Made by a program: the position numbers and the translations under genes. The notes under the pieces were generated by a model. The model saw only the letters and a list, made by a program, of their open reading frames with translations, searched no databases and was not told the DNA's origin. From NCBI RefSeq assembly GCF_010730575.1, contig NZ_AP022614.1:5208001-5272000 (forward strand): a stretch of 64,000 nucleotides of DNA, in the 5' to 3' direction. This document shows, in pieces, positions 42,403 to 52,815 of the stretch. Each line of letters starts with the position of its first letter. The first letter of the stretch is position 1. This DNA comes from Mycobacterium parmense. Its GTDB lineage: Bacteria; Actinomycetota; Actinomycetes; Mycobacteriales; Mycobacteriaceae.

Positions 42403-44888
42403 GCGGTGGCCTCCGAGGCGATGGTTGTCGGTGCGGGTGGGGTGAGGCTGGGCATGCCCAGCGGGACGGTGTGGGCCGCGCGGTGACGGCGCACGATAGC
42501 GATCGCGTCGTCGATGCGGGCTTGCTCGGTCTCGTTGAGGTCGGCGACGTCTGCTTTGATGCGGTTGATCAGCCGCCGGATGCGGGTGATCTCCTCGTCG
42601 GTGGGGGTGGCATCGGCGCGGGCCCAGTCATCGACCCCGTCGATGGTGGCGGCCAGCCGTTCCCGGGTGCGTAGCAGATCATCGAGGTAGGCCTGCAGGT
42701 CGGGCAGGAACGCGATGTTGGTGCGGAAGTGATCGCAGCCCACGCAGCGGAACCGGACCGGGCAGGCCCCGCCGCCGGCCTTGACGTTGGTGGGTTCGGT
42801 GCAGGTGCCGTAGGGGACGGCGACCTCGCCGACGGCGTGGCGGGCGCGTTCGGATTCCAGCAGCATGCGCGCGTCACGCCAGATCCGGTTGCCGTGCCGG
42901 TCGAAACTGAGCGCGGTGACGGTGTCGACGGCGTCGCGGCGACGGTCCTCGCCGATGCGGTAGTAGCGCCGGGTCATGGAATAGCTACGGTGATCGAGCA
43001 ATTCGGCCAGAACGTCGATCGGCACCCCGGCATCCGCGTGACGTTGGGCATAACAATGCCGATAGGCATAGGGCGTGACCTTGGTCTTGTCGACCTCGAC
43101 CCCGTCGCGGGTGCGCAACACGGGCAGGGTCGAGATCCACTCGCGGTGCCGGTTGTCGAGCGTATCGATGCTGATCGGCTTTCGCCCCTCGGGGTTGCGG
43201 CGTGGTGTGGGCAGCAGTGTCAGTTCTGCGGGCGGGGTGTGAGGAAACATCGCCCGCACCCGGTCCTGCTGAGCGGCAATGACTTTCGCGGTAGCTTCGC
43301 CGATCGGCACACGCCGTCCGAGACGGTTGGCCTTGGCGTTGTCGTAAACCAGCACCGCCGATCCGTCCTTGTCGCGGTGCAGGCAGTTCAACGGCAAGGC
43401 GAGAATGTCCTCGGGCCGGCGCCCGGTGTCGATGCCGATCTGGGTGGCGACCCGCACCTCGACGGGTTCGAGGGCATCGAGGTGGGCGCACAGGATGGCC
43501 AGGACCTCCGGTGGCAGGTCGCGGCCGGGTTCGCCGCGTTCGGGTTCGGCGGGGATATCGCCGCGCTCGATGGCGAAATCGCCGGCCAGTCCGGCGGCTG
43601 TCTGCCCCGGCCGGGTCAGGCCGAGGGCGCGGATCCCGGCCAGCACCTCGCGCATGTCACGGCAGATGCCGTTGCGCCGGTATCGGCTGATCTCGCCGAC
43701 GGACTCCAGATAAGCGAGTCGGTTGAGGAAATCCTCGATGTCGCTGCGGCCCAACGCCGAAGCGACGAGTCCACCATCGGGTCTGCGGCCGAGGAACTCC
43801 GACAGCAGCCGCAGCGCGTTGATCTTGCCGCGCACTCTCGCGGCGCCGCGACCTCGGTGGCGCGGGAGTTGTTCTGCTGCCCACCGCTTGACGGACTGGG
43901 CCAGCCAGGCCTGGCCGATCCCGGTGAACGACAAAGACCCGCGATGGCCGAAGACCGCGAGATCCCATGTGTCCTTTGCCTGTTCGCTGCCGGGATCGGC
44001 CAGAGCCCGCCGGACGTGCTGGGTCAGGGCGCTCCGCAGCGACCGCACGGACTTGTTGCGGGTGATCTCGGCCCGGTCGGTGGTGATCGAGGCGGCCTGT
44101 CGCCGGCGCAGCCCGTCGCAGAGCACCCGCAGCTCTACCTCGGTGATCTTCGCCCCGCCCCGGACGCGCTGCTGAACGCCGAACAGCACCTCGACCACCA
44201 CCAGCACCGGCAGCGCGCGCAGGTTCACCCGCCCGCACTCGGCCACACCCGATTCCTGGGCTTGCCACCGATGCGAATCGAACTCAGGGTTGGTACCGAG
44301 CGCGCTACGCCAGCGCTGGTAGTGGGTGTTGCAGTAGCCGCGCGCGCTGTCGGCGGGCCGGGTGCACGCGGCCACCGCGCACGCGGGCATCGGCGGCAAC
44401 GGCCGCACTCGCGGGTCGGCCAGGAACTGCTGCATCGACACCGGCGGTCGCCGCAGGCGGAACTTCTTGGCGTGCGGCTCGCACAACACCGCGTGCCGCA
44501 CCGTCGGCACACACCGGCATCCCGGCACCGCGCACCGCGTCGCGGACGCGGGTTCGGCGGGCAGGCATGCGGCAGCGGCGATCTCGGCCGTGTTCATTCC
44601 CCGCCGAGTCAGGCGCGTGCAGCACCGATGACACACCGTGAGACCGGATTGCACGGTGTTCTGGCATCCCTCGGCCCGGCACACCGTCCGGCCCAACAAT
44701 CGATGCTCCGCGAGCAACGACAACACCCTGGTCCGCGGATCCCACCCCGCCTCGTCCAAGAACCTGCGGTCGAGCATCCTCGCCAGCCGCGCGGCCGTGC
44801 CGATCACCACGACCCCGTCCAACACGTGCGGGGACTCGCCGCAGTCCTGCTCGACCGCGATTCTTTCAGCCAGCCCCACGGCGGTCAC
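42399..44888 (-). CDS. TnpB-like tyrosine recombinase, transposon no. 1
   Basis: An 829-residue recombinase. The N-terminal ~200 residues carry repeated small Cys/His clusters (CRAEGCQNT…CHRCC; CAVPGCRC; CAVAACTRP…CNTHY), likely zinc-binding. The catalytic domain has Arg in DTGRRPEDILALPL, H-x-x-R-type YAYRHCYAQRHAD and Tyr in SYSMTRRYYRIG. A late Cys-rich segment (CTEPTNVKAGGGACPVRF…CVGCDHF) precedes a helical tail. It acts with TnpA for strand exchange. A 746-residue open frame on the opposite strand (42729-44969) is a compositional shadow. Confidence 0.88.
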   Translation of the reverse strand: MTAVGLAERIAVEQDCGESPHVLDGVVVIGTAARLARMLDRRFLDEAGWDPRTRVLSLLAEHRLLGRTVCRAEGCQNTVQSGLTVCHRCCTRLTRRGMNTAEIAAAACLPAEPASATRCAVPGCRCVPTVRHAVLCEPHAKKFRLRRPPVSMQQFLADPRVRPLPPMPACAVAACTRPADSARGYCNTHYQRWRSALGTNPEFDSHRWQAQESGVAECGRVNLRALPVLVVVEVLFGVQQRVRGGAKITEVELRVLCDGLRRRQAASITTDRAEITRNKSVRSLRSALTQHVRRALADPGSEQAKDTWDLAVFGHRGSLSFTGIGQAWLAQSVKRWAAEQLPRHRGRGAARVRGKINALRLLSEFLGRRPDGGLVASALGRSDIEDFLNRLAYLESVGEISRYRRNGICRDMREVLAGIRALGLTRPGQTAAGLAGDFAIERGDIPAEPERGEPGRDLPPEVLAILCAHLDALEPVEVRVATQIGIDTGRRPEDILALPLNCLHRDKDGSAVLVYDNAKANRLGRRVPIGEATAKVIAAQQDRVRAMFPHTPPAELTLLPTPRRNPEGRKPISIDTLDNRHREWISTLPVLRTRDGVEVDKTKVTPYAYRHCYAQRHADAGVPIDVLAELLDHRSYSMTRRYYRIGEDRRRDAVDTVTALSFDRHGNRIWRDARMLLESERARHAVGEVAVPYGTCTEPTNVKAGGGACPVRFRCVGCDHFRTNIAFLPDLQAYLDDLLRTRERLAATIDGVDDWARADATPTDEEITRIRRLINRIKADVADLNETEQARIDDAIAIVRRHRAAHTVPLGMPSLTPPAPTTIASEATA

Positions 44889-46051
44889 CGGGTCACCTGG
44901 GCCTGCTCGCGGGGACTGGGCACCGCATCCACGGCGGCCCGCAGCCGGGAGGAGTCCGGATGCAGGTAAACCTGCGACGAGGACACCGCGGCGTGGCCCA
45001 TCAGGTCGGCGACCACATCGATCCCGGCCCCGGCATCAACAACGTTGCTGCCGAAGGCATGTCGCAACTGGTGGGGCCGCACCGCGACGTCGAGTCCGGC
45101 CCGCCGGGACGCCGCGGCCATCAACTCGCCGATCGCATCCGGCCGCATCGGCGCACCGATCCTGCCGCGGAACAGGTTAACGAACACGAAGTCACTGTCG
45201 GCGGCGCCGGTGACACGCATGCGTTCGAACTCGTAGACGTCGAACAGTTGCACCACAAGGAAATCCAGCGGCACCACCCGCTCCCGCCGCGACTTGGCCC
45301 AGGCCTGGTTCGGGTTGTCGTCTCGGCGCACCACATGCAGATGCGCGCGCTCGACATCGCAGCCCAGCCGCCGCGAGTCCACCAGCAGGTGCACATCGCT
45401 GCGCCGCAGCCCGCACACCTCCCCGCGGCGCAACCCGCCCCGCGCCATCAACAACACGATCAATCGGTCCCGCGCCGACCGGCACGCCCGCAGCAGCGCG
45501 ACGATCTGCTCGTCGCTGGCCCGATCGATCGTCGTCTCCGGTTCCCGCAGCCGATGCCGGGCCCGCATCCGCCACGCCATCCGCCCGTCCTCGCCGCGGG
45601 CCTCCGCCGGCAGGTCCCGGTCATCGGCGACCTCATACAGCATCGACACCAGCCCCGCCGCGCCGTGGCCGGTCGCCACCGCGTGCACCACCATGCCCCG
45701 CACCGCGGTCAGCACCCCGTTGATCCGCGACGGGCCCCGCACCGCAGCAGCGCCAGGTCCGGCCACCACCACGCTCGCGGCGTCATCGACCGATGACCGG
45801 GCGTGAGCCAGCCACGTCATGAACAACGCGAAACCCTCCACACCGGCCTGCCAGGACCGGCCCGACCGGGCACACCAGCGCAGGAACAACGCGATCGAAT
45901 GCGCATACGCCTTCGTCGTGGACTCGGCCGCGTCGTGGCCGAACCGCAGATGCCGCAGATACGCATCGGCGACATCAACCACCTGCAGGTCCTCATCCAG
46001 CACCGTCCAATACCGTTGCCCGGACGGCAAACTCACCGGGAATACTCGCAT
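44885..46051 (-). CDS. TnpA-like tyrosine recombinase, transposon no. 1
   Basis: A 388-residue tyrosine recombinase. The core-binding domain is N-terminal (HDAAESTTKAYAHSIALFLRWC). Catalytic residues are Arg near 206 (GGLRRGEVCGL), H327/R330 in HQLRHAFGS, His in MGHAAVSSSQVYLH and the nucleophile Y362. It overlaps tnpB by 4 bp. The first gene of the tnpABC operon, ~135 bp from the right end of the transposon. Confidence 0.9.
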   Translation of the reverse strand: MRVFPVSLPSGQRYWTVLDEDLQVVDVADAYLRHLRFGHDAAESTTKAYAHSIALFLRWCARSGRSWQAGVEGFALFMTWLAHARSSVDDAASVVVAGPGAAAVRGPSRINGVLTAVRGMVVHAVATGHGAAGLVSMLYEVADDRDLPAEARGEDGRMAWRMRARHRLREPETTIDRASDEQIVALLRACRSARDRLIVLLMARGGLRRGEVCGLRRSDVHLLVDSRRLGCDVERAHLHVVRRDDNPNQAWAKSRRERVVPLDFLVVQLFDVYEFERMRVTGAADSDFVFVNLFRGRIGAPMRPDAIGELMAAASRRAGLDVAVRPHQLRHAFGSNVVDAGAGIDVVADLMGHAAVSSSQVYLHPDSSRLRAAVDAVPSPREQAQVTR

Positions 46052-46192
46052 GGGCTCTCACTTTCGGGCCGACAGTCACAAACAACTACCAGCCACGAGC
46101 ACCACACCCCCGGAGAAACGCCGAGCAACCCGCCCGATCATGTAGATCGAGCAACGTCCCGCAACAGGTCAGGAAACCCCGGAGAAGGGATG

Positions 46193-46687
46193 CGGATCGG
46201 CGAGGTACTTGGTTTGCGGCACAACGACATCGCCTCCGCTGAGCATGAAGTAACGGTGCGGCGACGCGACAACGCCAATGGCGCGCGCGCCAAGTCACAG
46301 ACCGTCCGCACGATCCCGGTCAGCAGCGCGTTGATCCGATTGTTCGCCGACTACCTTCACACTGAGTACGGCGATCTGGACAGCGACTATGTGTTCGTCA
46401 ACCTGTGGGGCCGTCCGCAGGGGCATCCGCTGACCTACGCCGCGGTCTATGACCTGGTGCGGCGGCTGCGCCGGCGGACCGGGATCGACTTCGACCCGCA
46501 CTGGCTGCGACACACGGCCGCAACCCGGCTGCTGCGCGACGGAGTCAGCATCGAGGTGGTCGCGCATCTGCTCGGACATGCGCACGTGGCGACGACGACC
46601 ACGACGTATGGGCACCTCACCGTGGAGGACGCTCGGCGGGTCATGGAACAGGCCGGTTGGTTCACCGATGGGCAGGTGCGGCTGTGA
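46193..46687 (+). pseudogene. tnpA of transposon no. 2, catalytic C-terminal part
   Basis: 164 codons from RIGEVLGLRHND to QVRL. It holds the first catalytic Arg (RIGE), H-x-x-R in HWLRHTAATRL and GHAHVATTTTTYGHL with the Tyr. Separated from its N-terminal part by transposon no. 1. The stop overlaps the start of tnpB of the same transposon (GTGA at 46684). Confidence 0.88.
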
Positions 46688-48412
46688 GGGCGCCGTCGCT
46701 CAAGCCTGCCGGCCCGTCGGGGCTGCTGGGCAAGCTGATGGCCGAGGTCCGCAACGAATTCCGCAGCAATGTACTGGAATTCGGGCCCGAGGATCCGGTG
46801 TTTGGTGGAGCCGAGTGCCGGGTTGAGGGGTGCGAGCGAACCGCCCGTGGACGCGGCCTGTGTGAAGGACATCGGCAACGGTGGCATGAAGAGGGGCGTC
46901 CGTCGCTGGAGCGGTTCGCCGTGTCGACCGATCCGCGGTGGCGGCGGCGACAACCCAACCAGCGCTGCCGGGTGCCCGGTTGCGGTTACGGCTCTGCCCG
47001 TGGCGGCATGTGCGGGCTGCACGCGCAACGATGGGAACGAGCCGGGCGCCCCAGCCTGGCGGGATGGCTGGCCGAACCACAGCCGTTCAAGCAGCCAGCG
47101 CCGGGCGCGACCTGCCGCATCCCGCATTGCGAGCTCTGGCCGCAGGGCACGTCTGCGTTCTGCCAAACCCACACCAATACCTGGAAGGGTCAACGGCAGA
47201 CCCGACATTGACGAGTTCGCCGACCGCTTCGCCGCCGAAACCCCGCTGGCCAGCGAGCAGATCCGGCTCGACCGGCTGACCGGTCAGCTGAAGCTGGAAC
47301 TGCAGTACGTGCTGCAACGCCGTCACGACGATCGGCAGGGCAAGCTGACCCCGGACGTGGTCATGCGCGTCGTGAAGGCACTGGCCGCAATAGGCGTGGG
47401 CTCCCTGCTCAACCACGACGAGGACATCTGGCACGACTGGGCTCGGTCGACGATCAATGACACTCGCTCCCGTGGGTTCCTCAGCTACGCATCCCGGGTG
47501 ATCGCCGACCTGGCCGAAGCCGGCGGCTGGGACGCCGAATACCCGCGCGATGTCTGGCGCATGCGCCGGCTCGGCTACGACGGAGACCGCACGCTGCGGT
47601 TCGGCGGTATTCCGCAGCCGTGGCTGCGGGATCTGGCCAAGCGGTGGGCCCGGTGGCGGCTGTCGACCGGATTGGGCCTGGAAGCCGGCGGCGGCAGGCC
47701 GGTCGTTGTGCTCACCCGCTTCGCCGGGTTCCTCGCCGACATCGGCGTCGAGAGCATCGACCGGATCGACCGGCCGGTGCTGGAGCGCTATCTGGCCAAC
47801 CTGCGCGGCGACTCCATCGGTGCCCAACGTCGCGGGACCCATATCGGGCTGCTCAACCGGTTCTTCGCCGCCGTTCGCCAACACCGTTGGGACACAGACC
47901 TTCCCGCAGACGCGATGTTCTTCGCCGAGGACTACCCGAAACGCGACGAACGGTTGCCTCGGGCACTGGCCGAACAGGTCATGGCTCAGCTCGAGGATCC
48001 CGACAACCTCGCCCGATTCACCGATCCTGCCCACCGGTTGATCACGATCATCTTGATGCGTTGCGGGCTACGGATCACCGATGCGCTACGGCTGCGCCGC
48101 GATTGTGTGGTCGCCGACGCCGAAGGTGCTCCGTATCTGCGCTACCTCAACCACAAGATGAAACGCGACGCGTTGGTGCCCATCGACGTGCAGTTGCGCG
48201 AGCTCACCGCCGAACATCGCAACCGCACCGCCCAGCGTTGGCCGGCAGGCACGCCGGTGTTGTTCCCACGGCCGACGAAGAACATTGACGGCACCCACCC
48301 GATCGCCAGCCCCACCTACCGGATGGCGCTGTTGCGCTGGCTGTCCGTCTGCGACATCCGTGACGAGCACGGCCAGCCGGTGCACCTAACCCCGCACCAG
48401 TGGCGCCACACC
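46684..48412 (+). pseudogene. tnpB of transposon no. 2, N-terminal and core part
   Basis: Starts at GTG 46684 with Cys-rich zinc-like repeats (CRVEGCERTARGRGLC; CRVPGCGYG…CGLH; CRIPHCELW…CQTH). One extra G in the GGG run near 47190 shifts the frame; it continues NGRPDIDEFADRF, with Arg in RCGLRITDALRLRRDC. It is cut after HQWRHT at 48412, the HxxRH catalytic box, by transposon no. 3, and resumes at 52816 (YGTRLINRDVPQ). The combined 2233 nt agree with a single extra base and a protein of about 743 residues. Confidence 0.86.
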
Positions 48413-48523
48413 CTGGTTATCTGTACTGGCAAGGAGCGCGTGAGCTACGTGAGTTCGGCGGCGTGACACGCCGGTGCCTTACGAATATCCGGTACTTTCA
48501 GGCACGGCCGTTACGTTTGTCAC

Positions 48524-49643
48524 GTGAACTCGTTCCACGCTGAACGAGCGGTTTCACCCCTCGATGGATCCGAGGTGTGGGTGGTGCTTGACACCGGGTT
48601 GGTGATGCACCGGGAGGCCAGCGATTTCCTGCGGGCGCTGCATGGGGCCGGGCGTTCGATCCACACGATCCGTGCCTATGCCGGGCGGGTGGCGAGTTTC
48701 CTGGGATGGTGCGCCGATCAGGGGGTGGAGTGGTCGTCCATCAGTCTGCCGGGATTGGCCCGTTTCAAGCATTTCATCGAAGCCACCCCGCGCCGGGATG
48801 GGCGGTTGCGTTCGGGCGCAACGGTAAACGCGATCCTGACCGCGGTGTGTGAGTTCTTACGGTTCTGCGCCAGGACCGGCGTGATCGAGCAGGCCGTCGC
48901 CAACCGGTTGTCTGAACCCCGCTGGCTGCGGTTCACCCCGCCGGGTTTTGATGCTGGAGAATCCGGCCAGTTCCGGATGGTGCGGACCCGCACGCTCAAG
49001 GCGAGGGCGGAAGCGGTATTTCCCGAGGCGTTTACACCCGAGCAAGCCGAACGGGTCGCGGCGTGTTGTCGCCGGCCGCGGGAACGATTCATGGTGGCGC
49101 TGCTGCGGGATGGGGGCTTGCGGATCGGAGAAGCTCTCGGATTGCGCCGATCCGATCTGCACCTGCTTCCCGATTCGCGGCGGGTGGGTTGCACGGTGCT
49201 GGGAGCTCACGTTCACGTGCGGCACCGGGCCAATCCCAATGGCGCGCTGGCGAAGTCGCGGTTTCCGCACCGTGCCGACGAGCCAGGCGGTGCTGTCGAC
49301 GTACGCGGACTACCAATTCGAACGTACGGAGATCCTCGGCGGCGACGACTGCGACATGGTGTTTGTCAACCTCTACCATGAGCCGCTGGGCGTGCCGATG
49401 ACCTATCGTGCGGCGAAACGGTTCTTCGAACGGCTGGCCACCGACTGCGGGTTTGCGGTGCGCCCTCATATGTTTCGGCACACGGCGGCCACGAACTGGG
49501 TGCGTGCCGGGGTTGATCTTGATGTCGTGCAGCGGCTGTTGGGGCATGCCGCGCTTGCCTCGACCGCTGTTTACCTGCACGCACGAGATGAGGATAAGCG
49601 CCGAGCCGTGGAGGCTGTCGCCGCCGGGGAGCGCTTTCGATGA
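48524..49643 (+). pseudogene. tnpA of transposon no. 3, one frameshift
   Basis: From GTG 48524 the frame encodes a core-binding domain (HTIRAYAGRVASFLGWC) and the first catalytic Arg (DGGLRIGEALGLRRSDL). An extra T in a TTT run near 49264 shifts it; the rest continues RTVPTSQAVLSTYADY and includes HMFRHTAATNW and GHAALASTAVYLH with the Tyr, ending at 49643. All catalytic residues survive on either side of the single-base break. Confidence 0.85.
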
Positions 49644-52115
49644 CCGCGCCGGTGTCGCGTCTGCTGGTCGGCACCGACGCCGACCAGGGGTTGGTGAGTG
49701 ACGACGCCAGCTGGCTGCAATGGCTGTCTGCCCATACCGATGCCGCGTGGCGGCCGGGCGAATGGGACGGGTCGCTGTGGCTGTTCACCGGCGATTTGGA
49801 CAGCGATCGGACCGCTGCGTGGCGGTGTCGTACTCCGGGCTGTCCTACGGCGGCACGGGGCTTTAACGGCCGCTGTTCGAGTTGTCGGCGGGCGCGGGCG
49901 GCGGCCGGTGTCTGCGAGGAGGAGTTCGACCGCGCGCCTCGGCGTCGCCCGACCCGCCCGGTTGCCCGAGGTGACTGCGTGGTGCCCGACTGCGGGGGCG
50001 AGTTGCATTGCCGTGGCCTGTGTTTCCGGCATGAGCGGGCCTGGCGTAAGGCCGGTGGCGGGCCGCTGGAGGAGTTCATCGCGCAGGCTCGGCCGCTGAT
50101 CGGTACCGAGCCGTGCCTGGTCGCAGGTTGCGGCCGCGAACGGGTAACCCGGCGAGGCCTGTGCCGGTTCCACGGCAATCGGCTGGCGCGGCAACGCAAC
50201 CCTGCGTCGATGTCGCAAGAAGAGCTGGCCGCGTGGGTCGCCGACGAGAAGCCCGGATCTCGGCCCACCAGTTTTCGTTGGCTGGCCTGCCCGAGCTGGT
50301 GCGCTTCGAGTTGCTTTATGCGCTGCAACGCCGCGATGAGGCGCCGCCTCCGTTGGACCCGCTGCAGGTGCGGATCCTCATCAGCCGCCTGGTGGGGGCC
50401 AGCTCGCTCCGTCACGCCGATCCCGAAGCGGTGTGTGAAAGCGGTGGCGTGCAATACAACTCGGCCATCAAGGGCTTGTTCCGCGACCTGCGCCGTCATC
50501 TGGAACGAGCCTGGACCCAGTACACCGGCACCGACCCTTATGCCGGCAACGTGTGGCGCGTCGAGCTGCTGGACCTGCAGTCCAACGGCTCGCGCCGCTG
50601 GCCCGCCACCAAGGGGACCATCGACTTCGGTCCTATCGAGCTGGGTTGGCTACGCGAGGTGCTCAAGGACTGGGCCCGCAACACCCGGCCCTACCTGCAA
50701 GGGCTGCGCCAAGCGCTGCGGGCCTGCCACGTCGCCTCCCAAACGCTGGTGGCCTGCGGCCGCGCCGACCCGGCCAGCCTGGGCGCGGGCGACTTCGTCC
50801 TGGTCGAGCAGGCCATCGTCGAGCAACGCCGCACCGATGGCTCTCCCACTCCGCCTCACACCGCACCCAGCTGCTGCGGCTGTTCTGTGCGGTGATCGAG
50901 CATGGCCGCGCCAACGCGCTGATGACCGACGTGCCCGACCCGTTCCGACCACCCCAGCGCCGTCACCGGGTGATCGAGGACGCCAACGAGGAACAGCTGG
51001 GAAAAGCACTGCCCGACATGGTGATTCGCCAGCTCGACCAGCACCTTGACCTGTTGGGTCCGGCGGGCCGACACGGCTCGATGAGCGCCCCGGACCTGCA
51101 GGCAATGCACCGGACCATCTACCAGATCCTGCGTGACACCGGCCGCCGCCCTGGTGAGATCGTCAGCCTCAAGATCGGCTGCCTCGAGGTCATCGACGGC
51201 CAACACAACCTGATCTATGACAACCACAAGGCCGCCCGACTGCGTCGACGCCTGCCCATCACAACCGACACCGCCGAGATCATCGCGGCCTGGCAGCGTC
51301 ACCGCACGCAGCTGCCCACCGCGCCGGCGACCCGCCAGTGGCTATTCCCATCCCCGCTGTTGCGCTCCCGGCAGGCCCGCGGTCACTTGACCGCCTCCTG
51401 CGTCGGGGTGGCGTTTCGGACTTGGACGCGCTCGATTCCCAAGATTGACGGCGAACTGCTGGGCCCCGACGGCACACCGCTGCCGTTCGATCGCTCGCTG
51501 ATCACCCCATATGTGCTGCGGCACAGCTACGCTCAGCGACACGCCGACGCCGGGGTGCCCGTCGATGTGCTTAAAGAGTTACTTGATCATCGCTCAATTG
51601 AAACGACGCTTGGCTACTACTCGGTCACCCACAAACGTAAGCAGCAGGCTATCCGTGCCGTCGGATCCTTGGCCATAGACGCCTCGGGCAACCCGTCCTC
51701 GTTTGCCGACCCGCTGGCCTACGAACGGGCATCGGTGTCGGTCCCGTTCGGTAACTGCACCGAACCGTCCAACGTCAAGGCCGGTGGCGGTGCCTGCCCG
51801 ATCCGATTCCAGTGCGCGGGCTGCGGCTTTTATCGCCCGGACCCGTCCTATCTTCCCGCCCTCGAAGAGCACATCCACTCGCTTCAGGCGGACCGGGAGA
51901 CCGCCCGGGCAATGGCGGCCGCTGACTACGTGGTCGCCAACATGAGCACCGAGATCGACGCGTTCACCCGCGTGGTCGACACCATGCGGCGCCGCCTCGC
52001 CGAACTCGGCCCCGAGCAGCGAGCCGAGGTGGAGGAGTCCAGCCGGATCCTGCGCCGCGCCCGGGCCGCCCGCCGCCTCCCGCTCATCGTCACCTCGGCC
52101 AAGGACGCCGGATGA
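49640..52115 (+). pseudogene. tnpB of transposon no. 3, two frameshifts
   Basis: The N-terminal Cys-rich region (CRTPGCPTAARG…CSSC; CVVPDCGG…CFRH; CLVAGCGRERVTRRGLC) starts at ATG 49640. Frame breaks are near 50255 (before SLAGLPELVRFELLYALQRR) and 50845 (before RTQLLRLFCAVIEHG); each needs one base added. The last part has Arg in DTGRRPGEIVSLKIGC, YVLRHSYAQRHADAG, Tyr in TTLGYYSV and the CTEPSNVKAGGGACPIRFQC motif. It closely parallels tnpB of transposon no. 1. Confidence 0.84.
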
Positions 52116-52702
52116 GCGCCACCGCGGCCAACCAGATCCGGTCCGCAGCGCTGAAAGCGGCCCGCGCCAAAGACAGCCAGCGCAAGCGTCAGCGCACGCT
52201 AGCTGCGCTGCAAACCCTTGAAACCACCGGCGCGCCGATCACTTTCACCGCGGTGGCCAAGGCCGCCGGGGTGTCCACCTGGCTGGTCTACGCCGACGGA
52301 ATCCGCGAACACATCGACGCGGCTCGACACCGCCAGAGCAACCATCACCGCCGGACCGACACGCCGGCAGCCTCCAGCACGCACCCGGCGACGCCGGACA
52401 GCCTGCGCGCCGACCTGGCCATCGCCCGGGAGCAGATCAAGACGCTACGCACCGAACGGGACAAACTCCAGCAGCGCCTGCGCCTGCAACTCGGTGCCGA
52501 ACTCGAAGCACCCGACCGGGCTCACCTAACCGCGCGGGTCGTCGACCTCGAGACCATCAACCGTCAACTCGTCGCCGAACGCGACGCGCGCGCCATCGAG
52601 GCACAAACCGCCAAAGGTCGGGTCACCGAACTCGAAGACGAGCTATCCGCCGCACGCGAAAGCCTGCGCCGGGTCATCAAAGCCCAAAACCGCGCACCAT
52701 GA
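52112..52702 (+). CDS. TnpC-like accessory protein, transposon no. 3
   Basis: A 196-residue protein, same length as TnpC of transposon no. 1. It has an Arg/Lys-rich N-terminus, a helix-turn-helix-like segment (PITFTAVAKAAGVSTWLVYADGIREHI) and a C-terminal coiled coil (LAIAREQIKTLRTERDKLQQRL…VTELEDELSAARESL). The ATG overlaps tnpB by 4 bp. The frame is open, unlike tnpA and tnpB of this unit. Confidence 0.82.
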   Translation: MSATAANQIRSAALKAARAKDSQRKRQRTLAALQTLETTGAPITFTAVAKAAGVSTWLVYADGIREHIDAARHRQSNHHRRTDTPAASSTHPATPDSLRADLAIAREQIKTLRTERDKLQQRLRLQLGAELEAPDRAHLTARVVDLETINRQLVAERDARAIEAQTAKGRVTELEDELSAARESLRRVIKAQNRAP

Positions 52703-52815
52703 CGCACACCTTTGCAGCGACTCCCGCACGCAGCCGCACACTCCCACGTGCCTCACGTGCCCCACACTTGAAAACACCTCTGACCAGCACATTTTCAGAA
52801 AAAATACAGATAACC

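Larger units (their letters stand above)
41695..46186 (-). mobile_element. Tn554-like tnpABC transposon no. 1 (apparently intact)
   Basis: A 4492-bp unit beginning TTCTCCAGGG (41695) and ending CCCCGGAGAA (46186), a short imperfect inverted repeat. It contains tnpA, tnpB and tnpC on the minus strand, each overlapping the next by 4 bp, and nothing else. All three frames are open and the recombinase residues are present, so it looks mobile. Excision with one GGGATG rejoins tnpA of transposon no. 2. Confidence 0.87.
41689..46192. repeat. 6-bp GGGATG repeats flanking transposon no. 1
   Basis: GGGATG stands at 41689-41694 directly left of transposon no. 1 and again at 46187-46192 directly right of it. 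One copy belongs to the interrupted tnpA (Gly-Met codons). Six-bp core sequences at the junctions are a known property of Tn554-type transposition, so this may be the crossover core rather than a cut-and-fill duplication. Confidence 0.78.
48413..52815 (+). mobile_element. Tn554-like tnpABC transposon no. 3 (frameshifted genes)
   Basis: A ~4.4-kb unit with an 11-bp inverted repeat, GGTTATCTGTA at 48415-48425 and TACAGATAACC at 52805-52815, related to the ends of transposon no. 2 (GTTATCTGGAG). Two additional bases (CT, 48413-48414) separate the left end from target sequence. It carries tnpA, tnpB and tnpC on the plus strand with 4-bp overlaps. tnpA has one frameshift and tnpB two, so it is probably non-autonomous now. 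It lies in the HxxR box of tnpB no. 2. Confidence 0.84.

Noticed and set aside
42729..44969. 746-codon open frame on the plus strand opposite tnpB of transposon no. 1
   Set aside because: It is a compositional shadow of the GC-rich tnpB gene; it has no motif, no ribosome site and low-complexity Gly/Ala/Arg content, while the opposite strand encodes a recognisable recombinase.
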